DNA of 64,000 nt, taken from Comamonadaceae bacterium OS-4. Its GTDB lineage: Bacteria; Pseudomonadota; Gammaproteobacteria; Burkholderiales; Burkholderiaceae_C. This document shows, piece by piece, positions 36,723-44,870 of this stretch; within the stretch, counting starts at the first letter, position 1; the number at the start of each line of letters is the position of its first letter. The translations under genes and the position numbers were made by a program. Below the pieces are notes generated by a model. It had not been told where the DNA came from. It made no database searches and was given only the letters and a program-made list of their open reading frames with translations. The stretch spans positions 766,501 to 830,500 of the forward strand of contig AP026970.1 in the NCBI GenBank assembly GCA_027924025.1, written 5' to 3'.

Positions 36723-38834
36723 CTATTGCGCTGGGGCCAATAAAAGGTTGCCGGGCTTGAGCATCAGATTCGGGAGCACCGGCGCTTCATTGATCGGCAG
36801 GGTGGAGCTGGGCTCCGGCTGGCCGGATTGCTGCGTACCGCGCATTTGCTCGTAGCGCTCGTTGGACAAGGCTTGGGTGGCTGTTGCGTCGCGCACCACC
36901 ACCGGCCGCAAAAACACCATCAGGTTGGTTTTCTTGCGGCTGCGTGCCTCGCTTTTGAACAGGTTGCCAAAGAAGGGCACATCGGCCAGGCCGGGTACCC
37001 GCTCCTGGCTGCCTGCGTATTCGTCTTGCAGCAAACCGCCGAGCACCACGACCGCACCGTCTTCGACCAAAACATTGGACTCAATCGTCCGCTTGTTGGT
37101 GGTCGGGCCATTGGCCGCGTTGACGGTGGAGGCCAACACGCTGGACACCTCCTGAAAAATGGTCAGCTTGACGGTGCCGTTTTCACTGATTTGCGGCTTC
37201 ACCTTCAGGGTCAAACCAACGTCTTTGCGCTCAATGGTTTGAAACGGATTGACGCTGCCGCTGCTGGCGCCGGTGTTGGTGAACTGCCCGGTCACAAACG
37301 GCACGTTCTGGCCGATCACGATCTTGGCTTCTTCGTTGTCCAGCGTGAGCAGGTTGGGTGTGGACAGCACATTGCCACTGCCGGTTGCCTCCAGGAAGCG
37401 GGCCAGAAAACCCAGCACATAGATGCCGTTGGTTTTGTTGGCCACACCCACGTTCAGGCCCTTGCCCGGCGACACGGTGCCCGATGCCCCTTGGGTTGCC
37501 AAGCTGATGATGTTGCTGCCCGCGGCCCCGAAATTGGTACCCAGAACACCGATCGAGCTGTCGCCGGCATTGCCCAGCGCGCCTTGCCACTGGATGCCGA
37601 ACTCTGCTGCCTTGTCGGCGCTCACCTCGGCAATCAGGCTTTCTACAAAAACCTGGGCCCGGCGCGCATCGAGCTTGTCGATCACCGCGCGCAATTGCCG
37701 GTACTGGGGCTCGCTGGCGGTGATGATGAGCGAATTGGTTGTCGGGTCTGCCTGGATTTGGCCGCCGGTGCTGGCCGCTTGCCCTGCGCCCAAGGTGGAA
37801 GCGCCCGCACCTGCAGTGGGGGCTGCGCCGGTGGCAACCGGCGCATTGCCGCCCGCGCCTGCGTTGGCGCCCATGGCGGCACGCAGGGTGGTTGCCAGCT
37901 GGGTGGCATTGGCATTTTTCAGGTACACCACATAGATATTCCCCGCCGCACCATTGACGCTGGCCACCGGTTGGTCGAGCTTGTCGATCAGGTTGATCGC
38001 TAGCGCCAAGCGCGCCTGGTTGGCGGCCCGCACAATCAGTGCGTTGCTGCGCGGCTCGGCCACCACCGTGGTTTTGAAGCCCGTCTCAGTTCCCCCGGCG
38101 GGGCTGGCTGCGGTGCTTTCCATCAGCCGCAGCACCAATGGCGCGAGGTCGGTGGCGCTGGCATTTTTCAGTGGGATGATTTCAACGTCGGTGGCGTTCG
38201 GCACATCCAGTGCCGCCACAATCCGCGCCAGGCGGCGGAGGTTGTCCGCGTAGTCGGTGATGACCAGCGAATTCGTCGCCGGATTCACGTTGATCGGGTT
38301 GTTGGGGTTGATCAGCGGGCGCAGCACTGCCACCAGGTTGTTGGCGTTTTCAAACTGAAGCTTGATGATCTGGGTCACCAGCTGGTTGCCCGGCGTGTTG
38401 GGGGCGCCGTTCTCGGTGGCGGAAACGCCGCCGCCGATCAGCTTGGCATCGGCCTCGGGGACCACTTTGTCCAAGCCATCCGACTGCACCACCGCGTAGC
38501 CCATGCTACGAAGCACCGCCAGAAAGTGGTTGTAGGCGCGGGCGGGCGACATGGGGCTGTCAGAGACCAAGGTCATCGTGCCTTTGACCCGGGGGTCCAC
38601 CACCACATTGCGCCCGGTCATGATGGCCATGGTGCGGGCGACTGCCTCAATTTCAGCGTTGCTGAAGTTCAGTGTGATCGGCTCACCCCGCTTGACGGTG
38701 GACGCAGCATTGCTGGTCTGTGCCCAGGCTTGAGAGCCAAATAGGGCCATAGCGCCCATGCCGATTGCGCTAGTTGCTATTAATTGAATAGCAATGTGTG
38801 TGCTGCACAAGCGTCGATAAAGAGGAGTGGACAT
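36723..38834 (-). CDS. gspD: Type II secretion outer-membrane secretin GspD
   Basis: 703 residues. A signal peptide, N0-N3 periplasmic domains (ITLNFSNAEIEAVARTMAIMTGRNVVVDP; repeated IIKLQFENANNLVAVLRPLINPNNPI and IIPLKNASATDLAPLVLRL), a Gly/Ala-rich loop (GANAGAGGNAPVATGAAPTAG), and the C-terminal secretin domain (LSTPNLLTLDNEEAKIVIGQNVPFVTG; VEDGAVVVLGGLLQDE; RVPGLADVPFFGNLF). It forms the 12-15-mer exit channel. The signal-peptide coding region contains an in-frame dispersed repeat. Confidence 0.95.
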   Translation of the reverse strand: MSTPLYRRLCSTHIAIQLIATSAIGMGAMALFGSQAWAQTSNAASTVKRGEPITLNFSNAEIEAVARTMAIMTGRNVVVDPRVKGTMTLVSDSPMSPARAYNHFLAVLRSMGYAVVQSDGLDKVVPEADAKLIGGGVSATENGAPNTPGNQLVTQIIKLQFENANNLVAVLRPLINPNNPINVNPATNSLVITDYADNLRRLARIVAALDVPNATDVEIIPLKNASATDLAPLVLRLMESTAASPAGGTETGFKTTVVAEPRSNALIVRAANQARLALAINLIDKLDQPVASVNGAAGNIYVVYLKNANATQLATTLRAAMGANAGAGGNAPVATGAAPTAGAGASTLGAGQAASTGGQIQADPTTNSLIITASEPQYRQLRAVIDKLDARRAQVFVESLIAEVSADKAAEFGIQWQGALGNAGDSSIGVLGTNFGAAGSNIISLATQGASGTVSPGKGLNVGVANKTNGIYVLGFLARFLEATGSGNVLSTPNLLTLDNEEAKIVIGQNVPFVTGQFTNTGASSGSVNPFQTIERKDVGLTLKVKPQISENGTVKLTIFQEVSSVLASTVNAANGPTTNKRTIESNVLVEDGAVVVLGGLLQDEYAGSQERVPGLADVPFFGNLFKSEARSRKKTNLMVFLRPVVVRDATATQALSNERYEQMRGTQQSGQPEPSSTLPINEAPVLPNLMLKPGNLLLAPAQ
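38745..38792 (-). repeat. Dispersed GCTAY-N6-ATAGC element in the gspD signal-peptide region
   Basis: Minus strand: GCTAT, six bases, ATAGC, AACTAGCGCA, then GGGCGCTA tail. It encodes about residues 15-30, part of the hydrophobic core of the signal peptide. Confidence 0.65.
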
Positions 38835-38837
38835 TCC

Positions 38838-39677
38838 TTAACCCAGTTGAATCAGAGACCGCGCGCCTTGGCGCTGTCCAATGATATTCAGCAAATTGGA
38901 GAGTGTGTCCTCACGGCCCTCCGCGGCGCGGGCTTCTCCGGTAAAGACCAGACCTTGGGGCCCGATTTTTCCGCTCCCGCTGAGCTGCAGTGCCCCCTCA
39001 AGGGTCGAGAGCGTCATGGCTGTTTGCTCGCCGCCACGCAGTGTCACCCGGTAGCTGCCCACCGGGCGCAAGGTCGACAGGCTGGTGCTCATGTTCAGCG
39101 CGTCCAGCGCGAGCTCCCCGCCGAGTTGGGTGCCGGTGGCGTTCAACCGGACCGTCAGGCCCTTGGTTACCAACGTCAATTGCCCTTGGGGTTGCAGCGT
39201 GTTCCAAGGGGTGCCGAGGCCGGTCAGTAGACCTGCCGGAATGCGCAAGCCTTGTGCCGGTAGCAAATCATCCGCTCGCAGCTGCACAGACTGCAGGCTG
39301 CCGTTCACATGCCAAATCCAGGGTGCGCTGAGGCAACAGTCTGCCCGCCACTCGGCGCGCATACTGGGGCCACCGTCGTGCCAGGCGGGACGCAGAGTCC
39401 ATCGCAGGTCACCGGGCAGGGCCTTGCTGCCCTCGGCACCACTGCGCAGGAGCACTTGGGCGCTGCCAGTCCATACGGTGCCGGTCGGGTTGTGCAAGCG
39501 CAGGGGTGCGTCTGCCCAGACCAAGCCGGCAGCCAGCCAGCGCGCAGGTGCAAATGCCAAGGCACCTGCCAGCACACCCAGCAACACACCCATCACGGCC
39601 CAGCTCCACGGGCCATGCGTGGCGCCTGTGTCCAGCTGCCTTTGGGCGCGTCGCAGGATGTCGGGGCGGGTCGTCAT
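38838..39677 (-). CDS. gspN: Type II secretion protein GspN
   Basis: 279 residues: one N-terminal membrane helix (about 27-47, VMGVLLGVLAGALAFAPARWL) and a beta-rich periplasmic region (NPTGTVWTGSAQVLL, LPGDLRWTLRP, TLVTKGLTVRLNATGTQLGGELAL). This accessory inner-membrane subunit is present in only some T2SS loci, mostly beta- and gammaproteobacteria. ATG 39677 follows gspM closely. Its position between gspM and gspD supports the call, as the sequence itself is poorly conserved. Confidence 0.85.
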   Translation of the reverse strand: MTTRPDILRRAQRQLDTGATHGPWSWAVMGVLLGVLAGALAFAPARWLAAGLVWADAPLRLHNPTGTVWTGSAQVLLRSGAEGSKALPGDLRWTLRPAWHDGGPSMRAEWRADCCLSAPWIWHVNGSLQSVQLRADDLLPAQGLRIPAGLLTGLGTPWNTLQPQGQLTLVTKGLTVRLNATGTQLGGELALDALNMSTSLSTLRPVGSYRVTLRGGEQTAMTLSTLEGALQLSGSGKIGPQGLVFTGEARAAEGREDTLSNLLNIIGQRQGARSLIQLG

Positions 39678-39681
39678 CACA

Positions 39682-40155
39682 TCAGCCGCCAGGTAGGGTG
39701 AAGGTCACCGTGCCACTCCAGAGGTGGCCGTCGCGACGCCATTGCGCCTGGGTCGGCAGCATGCGGGCCTCTGCCCGCACCAGTGCCAACCAGCGGGCCA
39801 GAGCTTCCGCTTCCATCCCTTTGAGGGTCACGGTGGCTTGTTGGTTGAGTATCAGCAGGCTGGCGCGGGGCCCGAGACCTTTTACTGCGGCTTGCAGGCC
39901 GGCTTGGGCGGCTTGCGGAGCCAGGGCTGGGCGACTTTGCAGCGCAGTGGCTTGTGCCTGCAGCACTTGCATTTGTTGGAGTTGGGCATCCAGCGCAGCC
40001 CGTTGTGCGGGGTAGGCTTTGACTGTGCGCCAAGCCGGGGCAATGGCCATGGTCCACGTCAGCGCGGCCAGTATCAAAACCACAGCGACGGATAGCAAGG
40101 TTTGCTCGCGGGGCGGGCGCTGGTTCCACCAAGTGCGCAGTGTTTGGGTGTTCAT
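39682..40155 (-). CDS. gspM: Type II secretion inner-membrane protein GspM
   Basis: 157 residues: short cytoplasmic start, one membrane helix (LLSVAVVLILAALTWTMAIAP), a helical coiled coil (RAALDAQLQQMQVLQAQATALQSRP) and a C-terminal ferredoxin-like fold. It pairs with GspL in the platform. Overlaps gspL by 4 bp (40152-40155). Confidence 0.88.
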   Translation of the reverse strand: MNTQTLRTWWNQRPPREQTLLSVAVVLILAALTWTMAIAPAWRTVKAYPAQRAALDAQLQQMQVLQAQATALQSRPALAPQAAQAGLQAAVKGLGPRASLLILNQQATVTLKGMEAEALARWLALVRAEARMLPTQAQWRRDGHLWSGTVTFTLPGG

Positions 40156-41381
40156 GGGCTCAGCACCCAGGTGGTGCCCTCGGTCCGAAGGCGCAAGCCT
40201 TTGTTTTGCAGGCCGTCACGCAACGAAGCGGGGGGCTCGGCATTGCCGGCAGGAGGCGTTATCCGCAACTCGCCTGCTACGTATTCGATAGCGGACGGCG
40301 CAGCTTCCGTCTGGGCTACCGTACCATAAGCCTCTAAAAGTCGCTCCAGATCGCGGGCCCGTGTCTGCCCGCCGGCCTGCCCCAAGGCCTCTACCGCGCG
40401 CTGCATTTGCAAGGGGGCATCGACCACCACCGTGGTGGCCGGGAAGCTACTGAGCAGCACACCTTGGATGGCACTGCGCTGTTCGGTCAGCGCTTGGCGG
40501 GCTTGCCACGCTTGCAGGTTCAGGCCCAGCAGCTGCACGACCGCGAGCACACCGATTGCCCAACGGGCAGGCCGCCAGGCAGGTGCCTGCCACAGTGCGG
40601 CGGCAGTTTCAGTCACTTGTTGCAGCAGGGCATGGCGGTTGGCAAATTCACCTTGCGCCAGACTCCAAGGGCCGTTGGCAGCGGCGCGCAAGCGGTCGGC
40701 ACGGTGTTGCACCGTGACCTCCCGGTGGGTTTGTGATTCTGCGAGTTCAGCGCACGCGGGCTCGGCAAACAGGGTGGCGCTGGCTTGCTGGGCGGGGGCG
40801 AGAAACGCGGCGGGGGCATGTGCTGCGCTGCGGCGGTGCACGCCTGCGCTATCGGCCCAGGTCCACTCTGCCGACTCCAATTCCCCGGTGAGCCAGAGTG
40901 CCGGCGGGGTCTCAGAGGAGCCTGGCCCCCACTCGGGCACGATGCTGTGCAAGGTGTGCCCGGCTTGGCGCAGCTGTTGAATTTGTTCGTTGAGCCAGTG
41001 ACGCTGGCATACCGCCACCCACCAAGGGCCGGTTTCGGCGCTGGTGGCTTGCAACGCAAAGTGCAGCTGGGCAGGATCATCCAAAAGCTGGTCTTCCAGC
41101 AGGCCTTCGAGTACCGATTTGAGTTTGGCCGGTTGGCGCGCCTGGCCTTCGCGGCCTAGCAGCCCCGGCGGCAGCGTGATGCGGTGCCAAGAGAGGGCCG
41201 CTGCGGGCACGATCAAGACCGTGGTGTCAGTACCGGAGCCACCCGCGGGTACGGTGGGCAAACGCTGGTTGCTGTGAGGGCTGTCGCTGCGTACCCAGTC
41301 CCATGCAGCTGGAGCTGCATGGGGCGGTGGAGGCATAACAAGGTGGTGCTGACGCATATCCGCTTCATTGTACGGAGGCAT
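40152..41381 (-). CDS. gspL: Type II secretion inner-membrane protein GspL
   Basis: 409 residues: a cytoplasmic actin-like domain (about 40-235, TTVLIVPAAALSWHRITLPP, LEDQLLDDPAQLHFAL), a membrane helix near 265-285 (ARWAIGVLAVVQLLGLNLQAW) and a periplasmic domain to the end. It recruits GspE to the membrane. The start is uncertain: ATG 41381 overlaps the end of gspK by 17 bp; an ATG eight codons later (41357) is possible. A dispersed repeat is in frame at about 354-369. Confidence 0.9.
   Translation of the reverse strand: MPPYNEADMRQHHLVMPPPPHAAPAAWDWVRSDSPHSNQRLPTVPAGGSGTDTTVLIVPAAALSWHRITLPPGLLGREGQARQPAKLKSVLEGLLEDQLLDDPAQLHFALQATSAETGPWWVAVCQRHWLNEQIQQLRQAGHTLHSIVPEWGPGSSETPPALWLTGELESAEWTWADSAGVHRRSAAHAPAAFLAPAQQASATLFAEPACAELAESQTHREVTVQHRADRLRAAANGPWSLAQGEFANRHALLQQVTETAAALWQAPAWRPARWAIGVLAVVQLLGLNLQAWQARQALTEQRSAIQGVLLSSFPATTVVVDAPLQMQRAVEALGQAGGQTRARDLERLLEAYGTVAQTEAAPSAIEYVAGELRITPPAGNAEPPASLRDGLQNKGLRLRTEGTTWVLSP
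40276..40320 (+). repeat. Dispersed GCTAY-N6-ATAGC element in gspL
   Basis: Plus strand: GCTAC, six bases, ATAGC-type core, GGCGCA, then TGGGCTACC tail; all parts of the consensus present, antisense to gspL. Confidence 0.6.
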
Positions 41382-42333
41382 CTTGCGGTGCTTCGCGTTC
41401 TTTCCAGAGAGATTTCACCTGCAAACCTTCGCGCAGGACGGCGGTGCGTTCTTGGGTGGTGAGCGTGCCGATCCGCAGGCGGGTGCGGACCTCAAAGAAC
41501 CGCGAATTCACACTGACCATGTTGTCTTGGAATGCTGATGGGGGCAATCCTGATGCGGCAGGCGCGTCGCCCATGCTCCGAAGCGGGCTTTTTGCCCGGC
41601 TGTCGATGAGGCGTTGGGCACTGGCCCCGTCCATCCCGGGGATGATGGCCTGGAGCACCAGTGCCGGCGCGGTGTTGATATTGACCGTGCTGCGGTCCGG
41701 CAAGACTACGACATAAGGCCGCAATTGGGCCAGGCTGCGCTGCGAGATGCCCAGCCATGCCAGTTGGTCCAGATTGCGCGGCAGCAAGGGGGTGTTGCTG
41801 GAGGTCGAGGCTTTTTCTTGGCCCGCTTTGGGGGCCTCCAGGCCGGCTTGCAAATTGTTGATCAACAGCTGCAACTCGGCCGGCGGCAGCTTGAGCAGGT
41901 CAAACAGCCGGATAAACGCGTTGCGCGTCGGCTCGTGGACCTGCTGGTCCAGCATCAGGTTAGTGACGTTCAGGCGGGCCTGCAAGTCGTTGATATTGCC
42001 GGAGAGGTAGGCGTTTTGCAGGACGTCGGTGGGTAGGGTTTCTGCGTTGGCGGATCCGTTGGCCAGAAAGGTGTTGAGTCGGGCCTCTTGCAAGGTAATG
42101 GCCCAGGGTTCACCCAGATGGTCGACCGTGCCGGAGCGGGCGTCTTCCCGCAGAATCAGGCGCGCCCAATCGGTGGTGCCCTGTAGCACCCAGTTGGCCT
42201 GCACACGGGCCCGCTCTGCCGCTTCGAGGTCATAGGCGCGCGCTTGTTGCCAGAGCGCTGCGGTGCTGAGGGTGGCGACCAGCGCCATGAGCAACAAGGC
42301 CGTCAGGATGGCCGCGCCGCGTTGGGCCTTCAC
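41365..42333 (-). CDS. gspK: Type II secretion minor pseudopilin GspK
   Basis: 322 residues. Prepilin start KAQRGAAILTALLLMALVATLSTAALW, then the large GspK insert domain with a helix-hairpin-helix-like region and NINTAPALVLQAIIPGMDGASAQRLIDSR, diagnostic of the family. It caps the pseudopilus tip with GspI and GspJ. The start is GTG 42333 overlapping the gspJ stop (GTGA). The usual Gly before the hydrophobic helix is at RGAAIL; the fifth mature residue is not Glu, as is usual for GspK. Confidence 0.9.
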   Translation of the reverse strand: MKAQRGAAILTALLLMALVATLSTAALWQQARAYDLEAAERARVQANWVLQGTTDWARLILREDARSGTVDHLGEPWAITLQEARLNTFLANGSANAETLPTDVLQNAYLSGNINDLQARLNVTNLMLDQQVHEPTRNAFIRLFDLLKLPPAELQLLINNLQAGLEAPKAGQEKASTSSNTPLLPRNLDQLAWLGISQRSLAQLRPYVVVLPDRSTVNINTAPALVLQAIIPGMDGASAQRLIDSRAKSPLRSMGDAPAASGLPPSAFQDNMVSVNSRFFEVRTRLRIGTLTTQERTAVLREGLQVKSLWKEREAPQDASVQ

Positions 42334-43022
42334 GGGGTGACTCCCGAGAGGGTTGGGCGGGCCCAATCCCGCACCAGGGTGCCGGCCAGGGGGTGGGGAG
42401 CGTCCAGCGTCAATGTCAGGCGTATCCCGTCGGGCAGGGCCGCCGCGTCTTGTCCGCCAGTGCTGGAGAGGGGGTTGCTCCAGGCACCTCCGCGGTAGTA
42501 AAACAACTGCCATGCAGACAGTGCGGTGATGCTGACCTCTGCCGGGCGGATGCTGCTGGCGTTGCCCGCAATTGCATTGACGGTGCTCGCCTGTGCGCCT
42601 TGCGCCCATGCAGCCGCTGCGCCCCAGGCGGCCTGCCAGCTTTCGCGGGTGCTGACAGGGCCTGACTGCCAACGCAGCCAGACGGCCCGGCCCGCGCGCT
42701 CAGCCCGTGTCCATGCCACCACATAAGCGCCATCGGCTTGCTGGGCGCTGCGGCGGGTCAGGCGCAGGGCCCGGCCGTCCCAGTCAAGGCTGCGGGTTTG
42801 GGGGATCTCTTGCATGGCGTCGAGATCGGCAGTCCATTGGTTCAGGCCGGCCTCGGTGGTGAGCACCGCATCGTTGTGGCTGCGGTTGCCCTCCATGGCG
42901 CTTTGCATACCCGCGAGGGCTTGCCACCCCATGGTGGTCATGAGTGCCATGACCGCAAGCGCTACCAGGAGTTCGATCAGGGTGAAACCAGCGCTGCTGG
43001 TGCGGTGGTAGGCGCGGTGCAT
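42330..43022 (-). CDS. gspJ: Type II secretion minor pseudopilin GspJ
   Basis: 230 residues: prepilin cleavage site in SAGFTLIELLVALAVMALM, then NRSHNDAVLTTEAGLNQW and beta-rich C-terminus typical of GspJ. The start ATG overlaps the gspI stop (ATGA). Forms the tip complex with GspI and GspK. Confidence 0.9.
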   Translation of the reverse strand: MHRAYHRTSSAGFTLIELLVALAVMALMTTMGWQALAGMQSAMEGNRSHNDAVLTTEAGLNQWTADLDAMQEIPQTRSLDWDGRALRLTRRSAQQADGAYVVAWTRAERAGRAVWLRWQSGPVSTRESWQAAWGAAAAWAQGAQASTVNAIAGNASSIRPAEVSITALSAWQLFYYRGGAWSNPLSSTGGQDAAALPDGIRLTLTLDAPHPLAGTLVRDWARPTLSGVTP

Positions 43023-43393
43023 CAGTAGCGCCCCAACACGGTGCTGAGTTGGAGCAGGGGGGCGCCGTCTTTGGCCACCCGCGCTTGGACCCGGCGAAAG
43101 TTCGGGTTGGGCGTGGACTGCACCAGGAGCCGCAATTCGAAGGATTGGCCCGCCTGTGCGCACTCTTGGGTGCTGTCGTTCACATCCGGGAGCTGACCGC
43201 TCAGACGGTATTGCACCAGGGCATTTTCAGCACAGAGCTGGGCCAGCACCCGGCTGCTCTGGCGCTCGGTACTCCGGGTCATGGTGGCGCTGGCGCGCAG
43301 CCCGGCGATGAGCGTGACAGCCACAATAGCCAGCGCAACCAGCACCTCTATCAGGGTAAAGCCTTGCGTGCCGTGCCACCGGCGATGCCACAT
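43022..43393 (-). CDS. gspI: Type II secretion minor pseudopilin GspI
   Basis: 123 residues: prepilin start GTQGFTLIEVLVALAIVAVTL, with LCAENALVQYRLSG matching the GspI core. ATG 43393 overlaps the gspH stop; a GTG one codon upstream is possible. Confidence 0.9.
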   Translation of the reverse strand: MWHRRWHGTQGFTLIEVLVALAIVAVTLIAGLRASATMTRSTERQSSRVLAQLCAENALVQYRLSGQLPDVNDSTQECAQAGQSFELRLLVQSTPNPNFRRVQARVAKDGAPLLQLSTVLGRY

Positions 43394-43884
43394 CACGGTG
43401 CGGCCCCCGTTGGTGCTGCGGGGGCCGCGTTCCGCACCTCAAAGGCCCGAAGGCCATCCGTGCTGACCCACCGGCTGGGCCCTGCAGTGTCGCTGTTGCT
43501 GAGGCGAATAGTTTGCGGGCCTATGACGGGCTCGGGGCCCAAGACAATGGGTGTTTCGCTGCGGGCCTGCAGCGTGGTGGTATCCCAGCGCTGGGGCCGG
43601 GTGGTAACACCATCGGTGAACTCAAATCCGCCGGGTGTGGCCCGCCACTGCACGCTGACTCCGGTGGCGCGGGACTCTGCCCGTGCCGCTTCGAGCAGCG
43701 CGACGAGACGCTGCGCCTCACGGTCGAGCTGGGTCTGGGTGCTGTCCCGCAAGGCAAATGCAACCGCAGCAGAGGCCATTCCGGTGATGGCCACCACAAT
43801 CATCAACTCCAACAACGTAAAGCCACGCGACAGAGTGCGTGGGCCTGCAGGACTGGATGCGAGTCTAGTTGTTGATGTCGGCAT
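43393..43884 (-). CDS. gspH: Type II secretion minor pseudopilin GspH
   Basis: 163 residues: prepilin leader to SRGFTLLELMIVVAITGMASA and a GspH-type beta domain (LDREAQRLVALLEAARAESRATGVSVQWR). The start (ATG 43884) overlaps the end of gspG by 20 bp; two other in-frame ATGs lie up to 27 bp further upstream. Confidence 0.88.
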   Translation of the reverse strand: MPTSTTRLASSPAGPRTLSRGFTLLELMIVVAITGMASAAVAFALRDSTQTQLDREAQRLVALLEAARAESRATGVSVQWRATPGGFEFTDGVTTRPQRWDTTTLQARSETPIVLGPEPVIGPQTIRLSNSDTAGPSRWVSTDGLRAFEVRNAAPAAPTGAAP

Positions 43885-44296
43885 TTTTTCCATCGCCGCC
43901 GGCTTGGCCATCCGCGCCGAAGGACATCACATCGACCTCGCTCTTCAGGCCGGGGTTGATATAGAGATAGGCCCGGTTCCAGGGGTCCATGGGCAGTTTG
44001 TCAATGTAAGGGCGCCAGTTGGCCGGAATGACCCCAACAGTGGGTTTGGCAACCAGTGCTTGCAGGCCTTGCTCGGCAGAAGGAAACCGCTGGTTGTCGA
44101 GTTTGTAGAGCTTGAGTGCCTGGGTGAGGTTGGCAATGTCGGTTTTGGCGGCGGTGACCCGGGCGTCATCGGCGCGGTCCAGCACGTTCGGAACAATCAA
44201 GGCCGCCAATACGCCGATGATGACCAGTACGACCATCAACTCAATCAGGGTAAAACCGCGTTGGGCTGCGCGGTACAAACGGATGTGTGGGCTCAT
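43865..44296 (-). CDS. gspG: Type II secretion major pseudopilin GspG
   Basis: A 143-residue main pseudopilus subunit. Prepilin site QRGFTLIELMVVLVIIGVLAAL, with Glu5 of the mature protein present; ALKLYKLDNQRFPSAEQGLQALV, DPWNRAYLYINPG and the C-terminal calcium-loop region SFGADGQAGGDGKNADI. First gene of the minus-strand operon, divergent from gspC over a 66-bp region that must hold both promoters. Confidence 0.95.
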   Translation of the reverse strand: MSPHIRLYRAAQRGFTLIELMVVLVIIGVLAALIVPNVLDRADDARVTAAKTDIANLTQALKLYKLDNQRFPSAEQGLQALVAKPTVGVIPANWRPYIDKLPMDPWNRAYLYINPGLKSEVDVMSFGADGQAGGDGKNADINN

Positions 44297-44362
44297 GTGG
44301 GACTTCAGGTCAGCAAAGTGGAAGGGGTGCCGGTAGGCGTCGCGGTCAATCATAATGCGCCT

Positions 44363-44830
44363 ATGCCTTATACCGCTTCTGTGTGGCCTCCTCGTATGGC
44401 GGCTTTGTTGTTGTCCACTTTGGCAGCATTGAGTGCCATCTATTGGGGCCTGCATTGGCGTTTGCCCGCGCAACAGGCGATGGCCGGGGTGGCGGTGTCC
44501 GCAGAGCAGGCGTTGGACGTCGGTGCGGTCGCCCGTGGTTTGGGTGCTGCCCCTGAAGGGACTGGTCAGCCCGCGGTGGTGGCAGCCCCTGCGGCAGAGG
44601 CCTCGCGGTTTGTGCTGCAGGGCGTGCTGGGCGGCGATCGCGCGGGGGCCGCCTTGATCGCGATTGACAACAAACCTGCCAAGCCGTTTGCACTCGGGGC
44701 TGAATTGGCCAGCGGCTGGCAATTGACCCGTGTGGCTGGCCGCACGGTGACGATCGGTCGCCAAGGGGCTGAGCTGGAGTTGAGTTTGCCCCCGCTGGCG
44801 CTGCCCGCTACTGCCAAAAAAGCGCCCTAG
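44363..44830 (+). CDS. gspC: Type II secretion protein GspC-like, without PDZ domain
   Basis: 155 residues: one membrane helix (MAALLLSTLAALSAIYWGLHW) and an HR-type periplasmic domain (SRFVLQGVLGG-RAGAALIAIDNKPAKPFALGAEL-GWQLTRVAGRTVTIGR in outline). It links the inner-membrane platform to GspD. It is short because the C-terminal PDZ or coiled coil of longer GspC proteins is absent. Divergent from gspG. Confidence 0.85.
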   Translation: MPYTASVWPPRMAALLLSTLAALSAIYWGLHWRLPAQQAMAGVAVSAEQALDVGAVARGLGAAPEGTGQPAVVAAPAAEASRFVLQGVLGGDRAGAALIAIDNKPAKPFALGAELASGWQLTRVAGRTVTIGRQGAELELSLPPLALPATAKKAP

Positions 44831-44870
44831 CCCGCATCCCGTATGCGCGGGCAGCTATCATTTTTGTAGG
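44824..44870 (-). repeat. Dispersed GCTAY-N6-ATAGC element at the ilvA 3' end
   Basis: Minus strand: CTACAAAAATGATAGC, then GCGCA and a GCGGGCTAG tail. The ilvA stop codon TGA is inside the core, and the other end reaches the gspC stop. Confidence 0.65.
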